Shown: positions 8,043-16,042, counted from the stretch's first letter. The stretch: 64,000 bases of DNA from Micromonospora sp. C31 (GCF_018070575.1 NZ_JAGPXN010000012.1:124001-188000), one strand, 5' to 3'. Translations and numbers: made by a program. Notes: generated by a model not told the origin, from the letters alone.

Positions 8043-9191
8043 GTGTCATCTTCATCGTCGGGTCTCAATGCCGCGCTCGGCGCGCTGCGCCGCTACACGC
8101 TGCACGAGTCGCCGACCGGTGACCGGCGGGCGCTGGCCGCGCTGGCCGACGTGCTGGACGCGGACGCCGCCCGAGCCGGCCTGCACACCGCCCGGGAGCC
8201 GCACCCCGGCGGCGACCATCTGGTCTGGACCCTTCCGGCGCGGGGGGTCCCGGGCGGCCCGGTGCTGCTGCTGACCCACTACGACACCGTCTGGCCGGTC
8301 GGCACGCTGTCGGCCATGCCGTGGTCCGTCGAGGGCGACACCGTCCGGGGCCCGGGCGTCTACGACACCAAGGCCGGGATCGTCGCGCTGCTCACGGCGG
8401 TGGCGCGCGTCGTACGGGAGGGCGCCCCGCACCCCGAGATCAGGGTCCTCGTCGTCGCCGACGAGGAGATCGGCTCACCCACCGCCACCGGGCTGGTCCG
8501 GGCCGAGGCGGCCCGGGCCCGCGCGGTGCTCGGCCTGGAGCCGCCGCACCCCGGCGGCGACCTCAAGACCGGCCGGCGCGGCAGCACCCGGGTCCGCGTC
8601 GAGGTCACCGGCGTCGAGGCGCACGCCGCGCTCGACCCCGACGCCGGGGTCAACGCCATCGACGAACTGGTCGACCAGCTCGTGCGGGTCCGCGCACTCG
8701 TCGCCGGCCGGCCGGTCCTGCTCAACACCGGCACCATCACCGGGGGTGGGCGCACCAACGTGGTCGCCGGCGCGGCCCACGCCGACCTCGGCCTGCGCTT
8801 CACCGATCCCGGCAACGAGGAGGTCGTCCTCGCCGGCCTGGGATCGCTGCGCCCGGTGCGCGAGCGCGCCCGGATCGCCACCCGGCTGCTGTCGCACCGG
8901 CCCACCTGGCAGCCGGACGAGGCGGGGACGCACCTGCTGGACCGGATCGTGGCCGTCGCCGCCGACCTCGGTCAGCGCCTCGCCGGTCGCCCGGCCGACG
9001 GCGCCGCCGACACCAACACGACGGGTGCGCTCGGCCGTCCCACCGTCGACGGGCTCGCCCCGCCCGGTGGGGGCGCGCACGCCCGGCACGAGTGGGTCTC
9101 GGCCGCCGGCCTCGGTGCGCGCGCCGACCTGCTGGCCGCCCTGTTCGCCGGCCTGCCCTCCGTGGACGCGTCGCAGGCGGAGGGTGGCTGA
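8043..9191 (+). CDS. M20-family metallopeptidase / N-acyl-amino-acid hydrolase
   Basis: This 382-residue zinc hydrolase belongs to the M20 (glutamate carboxypeptidase/ArgE/DapE) family. The metal and catalytic motifs are in order: LLTHYDTVWPVGT (His, Asp), GPGVYDTKAG (bridging Asp), VVADEEIGSP (catalytic and metal Glu pair) and GGGAHARHEWV near the C-terminus (last His ligand). The central dimerisation domain contains RGSTRVRVEVTGVEAHAA. M20 enzymes cleave N-acyl amino acids or small peptides. Divergence from the GNAT-racemase genes points to removal of an N-succinyl or similar group from the L-amino acid. The GTG start at 8043 coincides with the predicted transcription start. The final 10 residues are poorly conserved in character. 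Confidence 0.88.
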   Translation: MSSSSSGLNAALGALRRYTLHESPTGDRRALAALADVLDADAARAGLHTAREPHPGGDHLVWTLPARGVPGGPVLLLTHYDTVWPVGTLSAMPWSVEGDTVRGPGVYDTKAGIVALLTAVARVVREGAPHPEIRVLVVADEEIGSPTATGLVRAEAARARAVLGLEPPHPGGDLKTGRRGSTRVRVEVTGVEAHAALDPDAGVNAIDELVDQLVRVRALVAGRPVLLNTGTITGGGRTNVVAGAAHADLGLRFTDPGNEEVVLAGLGSLRPVRERARIATRLLSHRPTWQPDEAGTHLLDRIVAVAADLGQRLAGRPADGAADTNTTGALGRPTVDGLAPPGGGAHARHEWVSAAGLGARADLLAALFAGLPSVDASQAEGG

Positions 9192-9348
9192 CCCGGCGGG
9201 CTCTCGGCAGCCGGGAGCGGCCCGACCCCGGACCGGGAACGCCTGACCCGGCGCGCTCCCGGGCACCGGGACGGCAGGCACGACCGCGGGCCGGAAAACC
9301 GGCGGGCGCACGACCCGGGGACTCGCGCGGACGGCGCCGCGTCCTCGG

Positions 9349-10422
9349 TCAGCGCGACCGGGGACGCCGCGCGCGGACCAGCGCGACCAGCCCCACGGCG
9401 ATCAGCGTCAGCCCGAGCGCGCCGGCCGCCACGAGGTAGGTCCCCACGGAGCGGCCGGTGCCGTCGCCGGCGGCGCGGCTCGTCGGTCCGGGCGCGGCGG
9501 GCGACGTGGGGGACGCGACGACCGCCGGCAGCGGGTAGCGCAGGACCGTGGGCAGCGTCCCGGGTGGCTGGTCGGCCGTCTCGGACACGGTCAGCAGGGA
9601 CTGCCCGTCGCGGCTGTAGGTGACCGACTCGCCCTGCGGCTCGTCCGGCAGCGCGACGACCCGTGACGCTCCGCCGGTCAACGCCGAGACCACGTCGCCG
9701 TCGCTGACGTCGAACTCGTACGCGTCGGCGTACGTGCGCAGGACCACCCGGCGTCCGTCCGGCGCGGTGGCGGCACCGGTGACCGCCGTACGGCCGAGCG
9801 CCCCGAACGGGTTGCTCGTCCTGGAGGCCGGCAGCCGGGCCTGCCCCACCTTCTCCAGCCTCGCCGTCGTGCCCGGGCGCAGGAGGGCGCTCGGGGCGTA
9901 CAGGGTGGCCGAGTACTTGGTCACGACCAGCGGCCGGTCGTCGCCGGTCACCAGCAGGGCCTCGGCGTCGTGCGGGCCGTCCGGGTACGCCATGCGGTAC
10001 AGCACCGGTCGGTCGGCACCCGGCGGTAGCTTCCACACCGCGATGGTCTGCCGGGAGCGGTCGTTGTCGCCGGTGTCCGCCACCCAGACCGTGCCGTCCG
10101 CGCCGACGGTCAGGTCCTCCGTGTCGCGCGGACGCGACGGATAGGCCACGGTCCGTACGACGGAGCACCGCTGGTCCAGGAAGAAGATCCGGCGGCGGGC
10201 CTCGTCGTCCGCGCCGTCGTTGACCATGACGAACCCGCCGTCCGTGGCGACCATCCCGGAGATCTCGCTCAGCCGGCCGCCGCGCACCTCGCACACCGGC
10301 GTCGCGGGCACCGGCGTCGGCGTCGGATCGGCCACGGCCGGACCGGGGGCCGTCGTGGCGGCCAGGACGACGACCGCCCCCGCGGCCCGCAGCCTCCGGG
10401 TCCCGTTGTCTCGTCGCCTCAC
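9349..10422 (-). CDS. Secreted, C-terminally anchored beta-propeller-like protein
   Basis: This 357-residue protein starts at GTG 10422 behind GAAGGGGAC. It begins with arginines (VRRRDNGTRRLR), a hydrophobic stretch and an Ala-rich cleavage region ending near PAVADPTPTP, a typical signal peptide. The middle contains repeated blade-like units such as ISGMVATDGGFVMVND, TEDLTVGADGTVWVADTGDN and QGESVTYSRDGQSLLTVSE, suggesting an esterase-like or NHL-type propeller. A Pro/Ser/Thr-rich stalk follows, then a single transmembrane helix (TYLVAAGALGLTLIAVGLVAL) and a basic tail. It is therefore probably anchored outside the membrane. No catalytic residues are obvious and its function is unknown. It is transcribed away from the lasso-like cluster. 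Confidence 0.75.
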   Translation of the reverse strand: MRRRDNGTRRLRAAGAVVVLAATTAPGPAVADPTPTPVPATPVCEVRGGRLSEISGMVATDGGFVMVNDGADDEARRRIFFLDQRCSVVRTVAYPSRPRDTEDLTVGADGTVWVADTGDNDRSRQTIAVWKLPPGADRPVLYRMAYPDGPHDAEALLVTGDDRPLVVTKYSATLYAPSALLRPGTTARLEKVGQARLPASRTSNPFGALGRTAVTGAATAPDGRRVVLRTYADAYEFDVSDGDVVSALTGGASRVVALPDEPQGESVTYSRDGQSLLTVSETADQPPGTLPTVLRYPLPAVVASPTSPAAPGPTSRAAGDGTGRSVGTYLVAAGALGLTLIAVGLVALVRARRPRSR

Positions 10423-10659
10423 CAGTAGTCCCCTTCGGTGCGGGCCCGACCCGCCCGGCGTCGCCGGTTGAACGGTGCTTCCTCCATGCCCGCAGGCGGA
10501 CGACCCGCAGCCTACGCGCCCCGGGTCTGCGCGCGTCGGTCGCAGCGCCCACCTGACCGAGGCCGTCGACCGCGCCACGATGCCGTCCTGGGTGGTTGTC
10601 GCCATCGGCGCCCCTTTGCGCTAGCATCCGCCAGAGATAAATCGACATTGGAGCATTTC

Positions 10660-10833
10660 ATGAGTGAAATCCGTATTGAGGTGGATCCTGGCAGGAACGT
10701 GGACCAGGCCGTGGACCAGGCTCACGACTACCGGCCCCCCGGCGTCGAACGACTCGGCACGCTCGCCGAGCTGACCCGAGGTGGCACCGGGCCAATCGGT
10801 GACGGCCAAGGCGGCACCGGCGACTCCCTCTGA
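10660..10833 (+). CDS. Lasso-peptide-like precursor (57 aa)
   Basis: This small ORF starts at ATG 10660 after GGAG (10650-10653) and ends 10 bases before the ABC ATPase gene. The leader holds Y24-R-P-P27-G-V29...L-G33, which fits the Y-x-x-P-x-L/V...G motif bound by lasso RRE proteins. Thr39 is at the -2 position that lasso leaders conserve, just before a Gly. Cutting after R40 gives the 17-residue core GGTGPIGDGQGGTGDSL, with Gly1 and Asp8 placed for an eight-residue macrolactam ring. The C-terminal Ser16 could be a phosphorylation site for the kinase at 15099-15938. The core is unusually Gly-rich and has no bulky plug residue, so a threaded lasso shape is not assured. Confidence 0.75.
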   Translation: MSEIRIEVDPGRNVDQAVDQAHDYRPPGVERLGTLAELTRGGTGPIGDGQGGTGDSL

Positions 10834-10843
10834 GAGCCGCGCG

Positions 10844-11458
10844 ATGCTCCACCTGCGTCGCGCATCCCGTAGCTTCGGGCGGCGCGAGGTCTTTTCCGGT
10901 CTCGACCTCGACGTGCCGGCGGGAACGCGACTGCTCGTCACGGGCGGCAACGGCTCGGGCAAGACGACGCTGCTGCGCTGTCTCGCCGGCACCCTGGCGC
11001 TCACCTCCGGCACCGCCCTGGTCGACGGTCACCCGGCCGGCTCGCCTGCCGCGCGTCGCGCCCTGGGGCTCTGCCTCAACCCGGAACAGGGCCTCTACGG
11101 CAGGCTCTCGGGTCGCGACAACCTGCTGCTGGCGGCGCGCCTCCGGCTCCCCCGAGCCACCGCCCGTCGGGCGGTCGTCTCGATCGAGGACGAGTTTGAG
11201 ATCGGTCCCTTCGCCCGGGTGCCGGTCCAGCGGTGTTCGGCGGGCATGAGGGCCCGGGTGACGGTCGCCCGCAGCCTGCTCGCCGAACCGACCGCACTGG
11301 TGCTCGACGAGCCCGGTCGATCCCTCGACGAGAGGGCGCGAAGCCTGCTCTGGGCCGCGTTGGACCGTCGTCCGCACCTGGCCTGCGTCGTGGTGTCCCA
11401 CCAGTCGGAGGACCGGAACCGGTGCGGGCGCACGCTGACCCTCCCGGTGCGCCGGTGA
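10844..11458 (+). CDS. ABC transporter ATP-binding protein (RiPP cluster)
   Basis: This 204-residue short ATPase subunit carries Walker A GGNGSGKTT, a variant signature CSAGMRARVTVARS (Cys-Ser-Ala-Gly-Met rather than LSGGQ), Walker B ALVLDEPG and an H-loop in VVVSHQ. It is of the CcmA/ABC-2 exporter type. I choose ATG 10844 because it follows the precursor stop by 10 bases and gives a normal beta-strand start (MLHLRRASRSFG). Its stop overlaps the permease GTG (GTGA). Most lasso clusters use one fused ABC exporter; here ATPase and permease are separate. Export of, or self-protection against, the modified peptide is the likely role. Confidence 0.87.
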   Translation: MLHLRRASRSFGRREVFSGLDLDVPAGTRLLVTGGNGSGKTTLLRCLAGTLALTSGTALVDGHPAGSPAARRALGLCLNPEQGLYGRLSGRDNLLLAARLRLPRATARRAVVSIEDEFEIGPFARVPVQRCSAGMRARVTVARSLLAEPTALVLDEPGRSLDERARSLLWAALDRRPHLACVVVSHQSEDRNRCGRTLTLPVRR

Positions 11459-12330
11459 GTCGCCCGACGACGGGGCGGACCACCCCGCCGGTCGTCGAAG
11501 TGCCGCCGGCCGGGGCGAGCCCGTCGAATCGGGTGAGCTCCGGATCGGTGCTTCTCGCGCTGATCGGCCGCGACCTCGCCGAACGGGGGCGGCTGATGCC
11601 GCCGCTGCTGCTCGACCTGGCCTTCGGCGTGGTGAATCTGGCGGTCTTCCTCCTCATCTCCCGGGTGCTCAGTGCCCCGGAAGCGGGCGCCCTGGGGCAC
11701 TCGGCGAGCTACTTCGACTTCGTCGCGGTGGGCCTCACCTTCATGCTCGTCGTCCAGGCGGCGACCGCTCAGGTCACCTCCCGAGTGGCCCAGGAACAGC
11801 GGGACGGCACCTTGGAGATGCTGGTCGCCCAGCCGGTGCCCCGGTGGGTCCTCGCCGTGGGAGTGGCCGCCCACCCGTTCGCCTTCGCGCTGCTGCGCGC
11901 CGCGGTCTACCTCACCGTCCTCGGCCTGCTGTTCGGGCTGGATCTCGGCAGGGCGAGCTGGGTCGGCAGCGTGCTCGTCCTGGCGGCGGCGGTCGGGGTG
12001 ATGCTGGCGGTGGGTGTCGCCCTGATGGCGTTCACCGTCGCGTTCGGCCGGGGCGATCTCGTCGCCCGCCTGACCATGGTGACGATCGCGTTCGCCTCCG
12101 GTACCTACTTCCCGGTGGCCGCCATTCCGGCGGTGCCGTCGTGGCTCACCGCCGCTCTGCCCACCAGGATCGCGCTCGACGGGTTCCGGCACGCGCTCGC
12201 CGGGCAGCCGTGGGGCACCGACCTGGTCGTCCTGCTCGGCTGCGCCGCCCTCCTGCTGCCGATCTCCGTCCGGCTGTTCGGCGGCGCGTTGCGTCATGCC
12301 TGCCGTCGGGGCACCCTGAACCGCGATTGA
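11455..12330 (+). CDS. ABC-2/CcmB-like permease subunit
   Basis: This 291-residue protein starts at GTG 11455 in a GTGA overlap with the ATPase gene. About 40 hydrophilic residues are followed by six hydrophobic helices, for example LLLDLAFGVVNLAVFLLISR, SWVGSVLVLAAAVGVMLAV and LVVLLGCAALLLPISVRLFG. Between helices 2 and 3 is SRVAQEQRDGTLEMLVAQPV, the cytoplasmic coupling segment (E...DGTLE.L...P) typical of ABC-2 exporters. It should pair with the upstream ATPase to export the mature peptide. A Pro-rich N-terminal extension of about 30 residues is unusual, and an internal start at codon 29 or later is possible. Confidence 0.83.
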   Translation: MSRPTTGRTTPPVVEVPPAGASPSNRVSSGSVLLALIGRDLAERGRLMPPLLLDLAFGVVNLAVFLLISRVLSAPEAGALGHSASYFDFVAVGLTFMLVVQAATAQVTSRVAQEQRDGTLEMLVAQPVPRWVLAVGVAAHPFAFALLRAAVYLTVLGLLFGLDLGRASWVGSVLVLAAAVGVMLAVGVALMAFTVAFGRGDLVARLTMVTIAFASGTYFPVAAIPAVPSWLTAALPTRIALDGFRHALAGQPWGTDLVVLLGCAALLLPISVRLFGGALRHACRRGTLNRD

Positions 12331-12337
12331 GGTGACC

Positions 12338-13486
12338 GTGCGCTGGCCCACCCCGTACGATCTGGCGACCGGCCTCGTCACCGGCGTGGCACCGCACGAC
12401 GAGGCCGACCCTGGACCGCTCCGCGTCGTGCCGACCACACTGCCCCCGCTGGCCGCGCTGGAGGCCGCGGTACTGCCGGCGCTGCGGCGCCCGCCCTGCC
12501 TGCTCAGCTTCTCCGGCGGGCTCGACTCCTCCCTGGTCCTCGCCGTCGCCGTCCGGGTCGCCCGTCGGGAAGGGCTGCCCGACCCGGTCCCGGTCACCTG
12601 GCGGTTCACCGGAGCGCCCCGGGCCTACGAGTCGCCCTGGCAGGACGAGATCGTCCGGGTGCTGGACGTCGGACGGGACTGGCAGATCCTGCGGGCGGAC
12701 GACGATCTCGACCTGATCGGTCCGGTCGCCCGGCGGTTCCTGCACCGCTTCGGCGTGCTGCACCCGCTGAACCTGCATCTGCACCTGCCGATCGTGGAGC
12801 TGGCGGCGGGTGGCTCGCTGCTCACCGGCGGCGGTGGGGACCAGATCCTGGCCGGTTGGCGCCGGCCCGCCCCGGCCTCGTTGCGGGAGGCCGCCGGTCG
12901 GCTGCGCGCCGGGCTGCGCCGCCGTCCGCCGGCCACGCAGGTGTTCCCGTGGTTGCGGCCGGCGGCGGCGCGGGAGGTCCGCCGGGCGTTCCGGGCGGAG
13001 GAACGCGCCGAGCCGGTACGGCTGGCCGACCGGGTCGCCTGGCACCTGCGCCGACGCGACCTGCGGACGTCGGTCGCCTGCGCCACGCTGGTCGCCGACG
13101 CCCACGACGTACGGCTGGTGCAGCCCCTGCTCGACCCGGTGTTCACCGGCGCGCTGGTCCGCTGGGCGGGTCACCTGCGCCGGCCGACCCGGGCGCAGCT
13201 GCTCGCCGGGATCGCCGCCGGGGAGCTGCCCGCGCCGGTGACCGCCGTCCGCCGCAAGGCGCACTTCCTCGCCGTCTTCCTCCGTTCGCCCACCCGCGAG
13301 TTCGTCCGCCGCTGGGACGGCGACGGCGTCAACGAGGACGTGGTCGACCCAGCCGCGCTGCGGGAGGTCTGGTCGCGCTGGCCGATCCCGGAGTGTACGG
13401 CCGGCCTGGTCCAGCATCTCTGGTTGAGGCAGCACCCACCCGCGTCGTCCCCGAGGCCGGCGCCCCGCATGGAGGTGTCACCGTGA
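12338..13486 (+). CDS. Asparagine-synthetase-like lasso cyclase (C protein) lacking the glutaminase domain
   Basis: This 382-residue protein contains the ATP-pyrophosphatase motif LLSFSGGLDSS near residue 55 and GGGGDQILAGW near residue 165, as in asparagine synthetase B and lasso macrolactam synthetases. Lasso C proteins are usually about 600 residues, with an N-terminal class II glutaminase-like domain. Only about 50 residues precede the PP-loop here, so that domain is absent. It should adenylate the side-chain carboxylate of the ring Asp and allow attack by the core N-terminus. I take GTG 12338 as the start, five bases after GAGG; GTG 12332 is also in frame. The stop overlaps the RRE gene start (GTGA). 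Confidence 0.83.
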   Translation: MRWPTPYDLATGLVTGVAPHDEADPGPLRVVPTTLPPLAALEAAVLPALRRPPCLLSFSGGLDSSLVLAVAVRVARREGLPDPVPVTWRFTGAPRAYESPWQDEIVRVLDVGRDWQILRADDDLDLIGPVARRFLHRFGVLHPLNLHLHLPIVELAAGGSLLTGGGGDQILAGWRRPAPASLREAAGRLRAGLRRRPPATQVFPWLRPAAAREVRRAFRAEERAEPVRLADRVAWHLRRRDLRTSVACATLVADAHDVRLVQPLLDPVFTGALVRWAGHLRRPTRAQLLAGIAAGELPAPVTAVRRKAHFLAVFLRSPTREFVRRWDGDGVNEDVVDPAALREVWSRWPIPECTAGLVQHLWLRQHPPASSPRPAPRMEVSP

Positions 13487-13764
13487 ACGCCGCAGATTCC
13501 ACCGTCTACCGCATCGCCGAGCAGCGCGCCGCCTGGCGGCAGGCCGGCGAGGACATCGTCGTGCTGGACACCCGGAAATCCGTCTACTTCGGACTGGATT
13601 CGGCCGGCGCGTTGCTGTGGCGTCGGTTGGTCGACGGCGCGACCGCCGCGGAACTGGCCGAGGCGCTGGCGTCTACGACCGACGTCGCGCGGGACAGGGT
13701 CACCGACGACGTGGCGCGCTTCCTGGCCGACCTGGACCGCTACGGCCTGGTCGAGCGTTCCTGA
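13483..13764 (+). CDS. PqqD-like RRE protein (lasso B1/E)
   Basis: This 93-residue protein has the PqqD fold pattern: DSTVYRIAEQRAAWR, then EDIVVLDTRKSVYFGLDSAGALLWRRL, then a helical region ending DLDRYGLVERS. The L-D-x-x-x-x-x-Y-x-L-D-x-x-G-x-x-x-W core is the RiPP recognition element. In lasso clusters this protein binds the precursor leader and presents it to the B2 protease. The start GTG 13483 overlaps the cyclase stop (GTGA) and sits behind GGAGGTG. Its last 25 bases overlap the end of the B2 gene on the opposite strand. Confidence 0.9.
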   Translation: MNAADSTVYRIAEQRAAWRQAGEDIVVLDTRKSVYFGLDSAGALLWRRLVDGATAAELAEALASTTDVARDRVTDDVARFLADLDRYGLVERS

Positions 13765-14174
13765 ACACCGGCCGGCAGCCAGCCGGCGGGCGGGTCCCGG
13801 CGCAGCAGCTCGGTCATCTCCGCGCGGTGCGGGTCGGCGTCGCCGTCCAGCCAGGCGTGCGCGTGGAACCCGCCACTGGGCGCGGTCACCCCGATGACCA
13901 GGGTGCGGGAGGTCCGTTGCCGGGCGTCCCACCGTTGCAGCACCAGTGACCGCTCCAGGCAGTTCGCGCCCACCCGGTGCAGCGCCCGGAGCACCACGGT
14001 GCGGTCGGTCGTACCGCCGGCCGGTGGCACGGGTGGCCGGACGGCGTCCATGCCACCCCGGACGAGCTGGCGCCGCACCCGGCGGCGGGCGCGGACCGTC
14101 CACACCGCGATCCGGACCCCGCGCAGGCCGTGCCGGCGCCACAGCACCGCCAGTGGGCGTAGCCGGTCACCCAT
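13740..14174 (-). CDS. Transglutaminase-like lasso leader peptidase (B2)
   Basis: This 144-residue protein matches lasso peptide biosynthesis B2 proteins in size and motifs. The candidate catalytic Cys72 lies in NCLERSLVLQRW, and His106 in FHAHAWLDGDAD, with acidic residues directly after. B2 is the cysteine protease that removes the leader before macrolactam closure. It is on the opposite strand from the cyclase and RRE genes, converging on the RRE gene with a 25-bp overlap. Its ATG at 14174 overlaps the end of the nucleotidyltransferase gene by 8 bp, so the minus-strand trio HprK-like kinase, nucleotidyltransferase and B2 is a coupled operon. Confidence 0.87.
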   Translation of the reverse strand: MGDRLRPLAVLWRRHGLRGVRIAVWTVRARRRVRRQLVRGGMDAVRPPVPPAGGTTDRTVVLRALHRVGANCLERSLVLQRWDARQRTSRTLVIGVTAPSGGFHAHAWLDGDADPHRAEMTELLRRDPPAGWLPAGVQERSTRP

Positions 14175-15102
14175 CGATGGACCGCCGGACCGCGCGGCGG
14201 AGCTGGGGGATGGCCCGGGGCACCTGCCAGCAGGCCCGACCGAAGCGGAGCAGGTACGCCAGGGCCAGCCCGGCGCCGCCGCGCCGGGCCAACGGCCGGG
14301 CGTAGCGCATCGCGGCCGGCGAGGGGACCAACCGGTGGGCGAGGTAGTCGACCCGCTCCCGGGTGGTCGGCAGCTCACCGGCGCGGGCCAGCAGGTACGC
14401 CGCGGTGTTGCCGCCGCAGTGCACGACGTGGTGCAACGGCGAGGACCGCGACGCCAGCCGGAGCCGGTCGGCGAGCGCCGCCCCTGCCGCCACCCGCCGG
14501 AGTCCGAAGGCGAAGGCGGTGGCCGCCCGGGTCCGCTCGGCGAGGCCGGCCGCGGCCCGCCAGGTGTCCTCGTCGGTCACCGCGAGCGCCCGTTCCAGGT
14601 CGGCCCGGGGGCGCAGGGAACGGCCGGGGCCGGCGGCGTGCAACGCGACCAGCATGGTGGCGGCGATGGGGTCCGGGACCAGCACGGTGCGACCGGCGAG
14701 GTCCATCGGTTCCGCGTCGGCCCGCAGCGCGGCCCAGAACCCTTCCGGGTCACCTACCCCGTGGAACCCACGGTGCAGGTCGACCGCGAGGCTCGCCGGG
14801 CCGGGTGTCCGCCACAGGCGTTCGTACCAGTGCGACCAGTCTTCCTCGCGGGCGCCCGGCATCGCGGGCCGGTAGCCCAGGTCGAGGAAGACCTCCTGGG
14901 TGGCGTCGAAGGTGTCCGGGGCGACGAGCAGGTCGACGTCGCCGTACGTGCGGGACCGCTCGGTGCCCAGCCGGCGGGCCAGCCCGGCGCCCTTGAGCAG
15001 GATGCTGTCGATGCCCCGGCTGTTCAGGGCGGAGTGGGTGACCGCCGCGGCCTCGTCCAGGGCCAGGCAGTACAGCGCGTCGGGTCGGCCGTCGGCGCTC
15101 AT
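14167..15102 (-). CDS. Nucleotidyltransferase family protein of phosphorylated-lasso clusters
   Basis: This 311-residue protein carries ILLKGAGLARRLG followed by YGDVDLLV, the G-x-x-x-x-x-x-x-D-x-D-L pattern of nucleotidyltransferase-superfamily enzymes (PF14907-type uncharacterised nucleotidyltransferases). Such proteins occur in paeninodin-like lasso clusters next to HPr-kinase homologues; their exact reaction there is not settled to my knowledge. Its ATG overlaps the kinase stop codon (ATGA) and its end overlaps the B2 start. A role in modifying or activating the peptide, or supplying a nucleotide-linked phosphate, is an inference from context. Confidence 0.8.
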   Translation of the reverse strand: MSADGRPDALYCLALDEAAAVTHSALNSRGIDSILLKGAGLARRLGTERSRTYGDVDLLVAPDTFDATQEVFLDLGYRPAMPGAREEDWSHWYERLWRTPGPASLAVDLHRGFHGVGDPEGFWAALRADAEPMDLAGRTVLVPDPIAATMLVALHAAGPGRSLRPRADLERALAVTDEDTWRAAAGLAERTRAATAFAFGLRRVAAGAALADRLRLASRSSPLHHVVHCGGNTAAYLLARAGELPTTRERVDYLAHRLVPSPAAMRYARPLARRGGAGLALAYLLRFGRACWQVPRAIPQLRRAVRRSIDG

Positions 15103-15938
15103 CGCAGCGCCATCTCGCCGGCCGTGGCGGGTGTCGCGTCGAGCAGCGCGCAGACCTGGTCGAGGGTGCCCCAGTCGCGCGGGCGGGTGAGGTCCCAGGC
15201 GGGCAGGGCGGCCAGCGCGAGCAGGACGCTCGGGTCGGTGGGTAGGTCGGGCCAGGACCGCCAGCCGGCCAGCCGGGTCAGCAGGGTGGTGGCCGGCACC
15301 GGTGTCAACCCGACCGCGTCACCCCAGTGCAGGAAGTACCAGCCGCCCAGCGGTGTCCGGTGGGCGATGGGCGGCAGGTGCACCCGGGTGCGGGTGCGGG
15401 CCCGCGCCGGGCCGCTGGGCAGTGCCACGCCGGGCACCGGCTCTCGCAGGTCGACGCAGCGGGGCCCGGCAAACACGTCGGTGCCGGCCAGGACCAGCAC
15501 GTCGTCGGCGACCACCGGTACGCCCCGGGCCGCGAGCGCCGCGAGCAGGCTGCTCTTGCCGGCGGTACGGGGCCCGGTGACCGCCCACGCGCGACCGTAC
15601 CGGACGAATCCGCCGGCGTGGAAGGTCTCCCGCCCGGCCCAGCGGTTGAAGGTGCTCGCCACCGGGGCCAGGTAGGGGTGGGCGAGCAGGTCGGGGGTGA
15701 GCGGCGGGCCGTGGAAGACGGCGGCGCGGCGTTCCCGGTCGACGACCAGGTGCCGCCCGTCGGCGAGCAGCCGCACGCCCCGCCGGTGGTCGAGCGGGTG
15801 CGGGACCGGTCGCGGCGAGTCGGGGTCCTGCTGGACCTCCACCTCGGGCCACGGGTCGTCCCCGGCCGGCATCAGTTCGGTGACGCCGGCCAGGCCGTGG
15901 ACCCGCAGCCCGTAGGCGAAGCGTGCGGATGGCCGCAT
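15099..15938 (-). CDS. HPr-kinase-like peptide kinase
   Basis: This 279-residue protein has a P-loop GPRTAGKSSLLAAL (about residues 120-133), then VPVVADDVLVL, which corresponds to the catalytic acidic region of the HprK C-terminal kinase domain. The N-terminal half is not the normal HprK regulatory domain. In paeninodin-type clusters such a kinase phosphorylates a Ser at the peptide C-terminus. Here the predicted core ends Gly-Asp-Ser-Leu, so the Ser is next to last. It is the first gene of the minus-strand lasso trio, starting at ATG 15938 behind GGGAGAA. Kinase-fold assignment is good; the substrate is inferred. Confidence 0.83.
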   Translation of the reverse strand: MRPSARFAYGLRVHGLAGVTELMPAGDDPWPEVEVQQDPDSPRPVPHPLDHRRGVRLLADGRHLVVDRERRAAVFHGPPLTPDLLAHPYLAPVASTFNRWAGRETFHAGGFVRYGRAWAVTGPRTAGKSSLLAALAARGVPVVADDVLVLAGTDVFAGPRCVDLREPVPGVALPSGPARARTRTRVHLPPIAHRTPLGGWYFLHWGDAVGLTPVPATTLLTRLAGWRSWPDLPTDPSVLLALAALPAWDLTRPRDWGTLDQVCALLDATPATAGEMALR

Positions 15939-15978
15939 TCTGGGTTCTCCCGGAGCGTGCGGTGGTGTCTCGGTGGAT

Positions 15979-16038
15979 CAACGACGGGCGGGGGTGCGGG
16001 TGGCGCGCTGGAGAGAGCGCCACCCGTACCGGTCGTTG
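15979..16038 (-). terminator. Strong hairpin after the 901-aa secreted protein gene
   Basis: A perfect 10-bp stem (CGGGTGGCGC at 15997-16006 with GCGCCACCCG at 16017-16026, 10-base loop) is flanked by a second pair, CAACGAC (15979-15985) with GTCGTTG (16032-16038). It begins 5 bases after the stop codon at 16043 on the minus strand and lies upstream of the kinase gene start at 15938. No T-run follows, as is common for GC-rich actinobacterial terminators. Confidence 0.65.
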
Positions 16039-16042
16039 CCGG

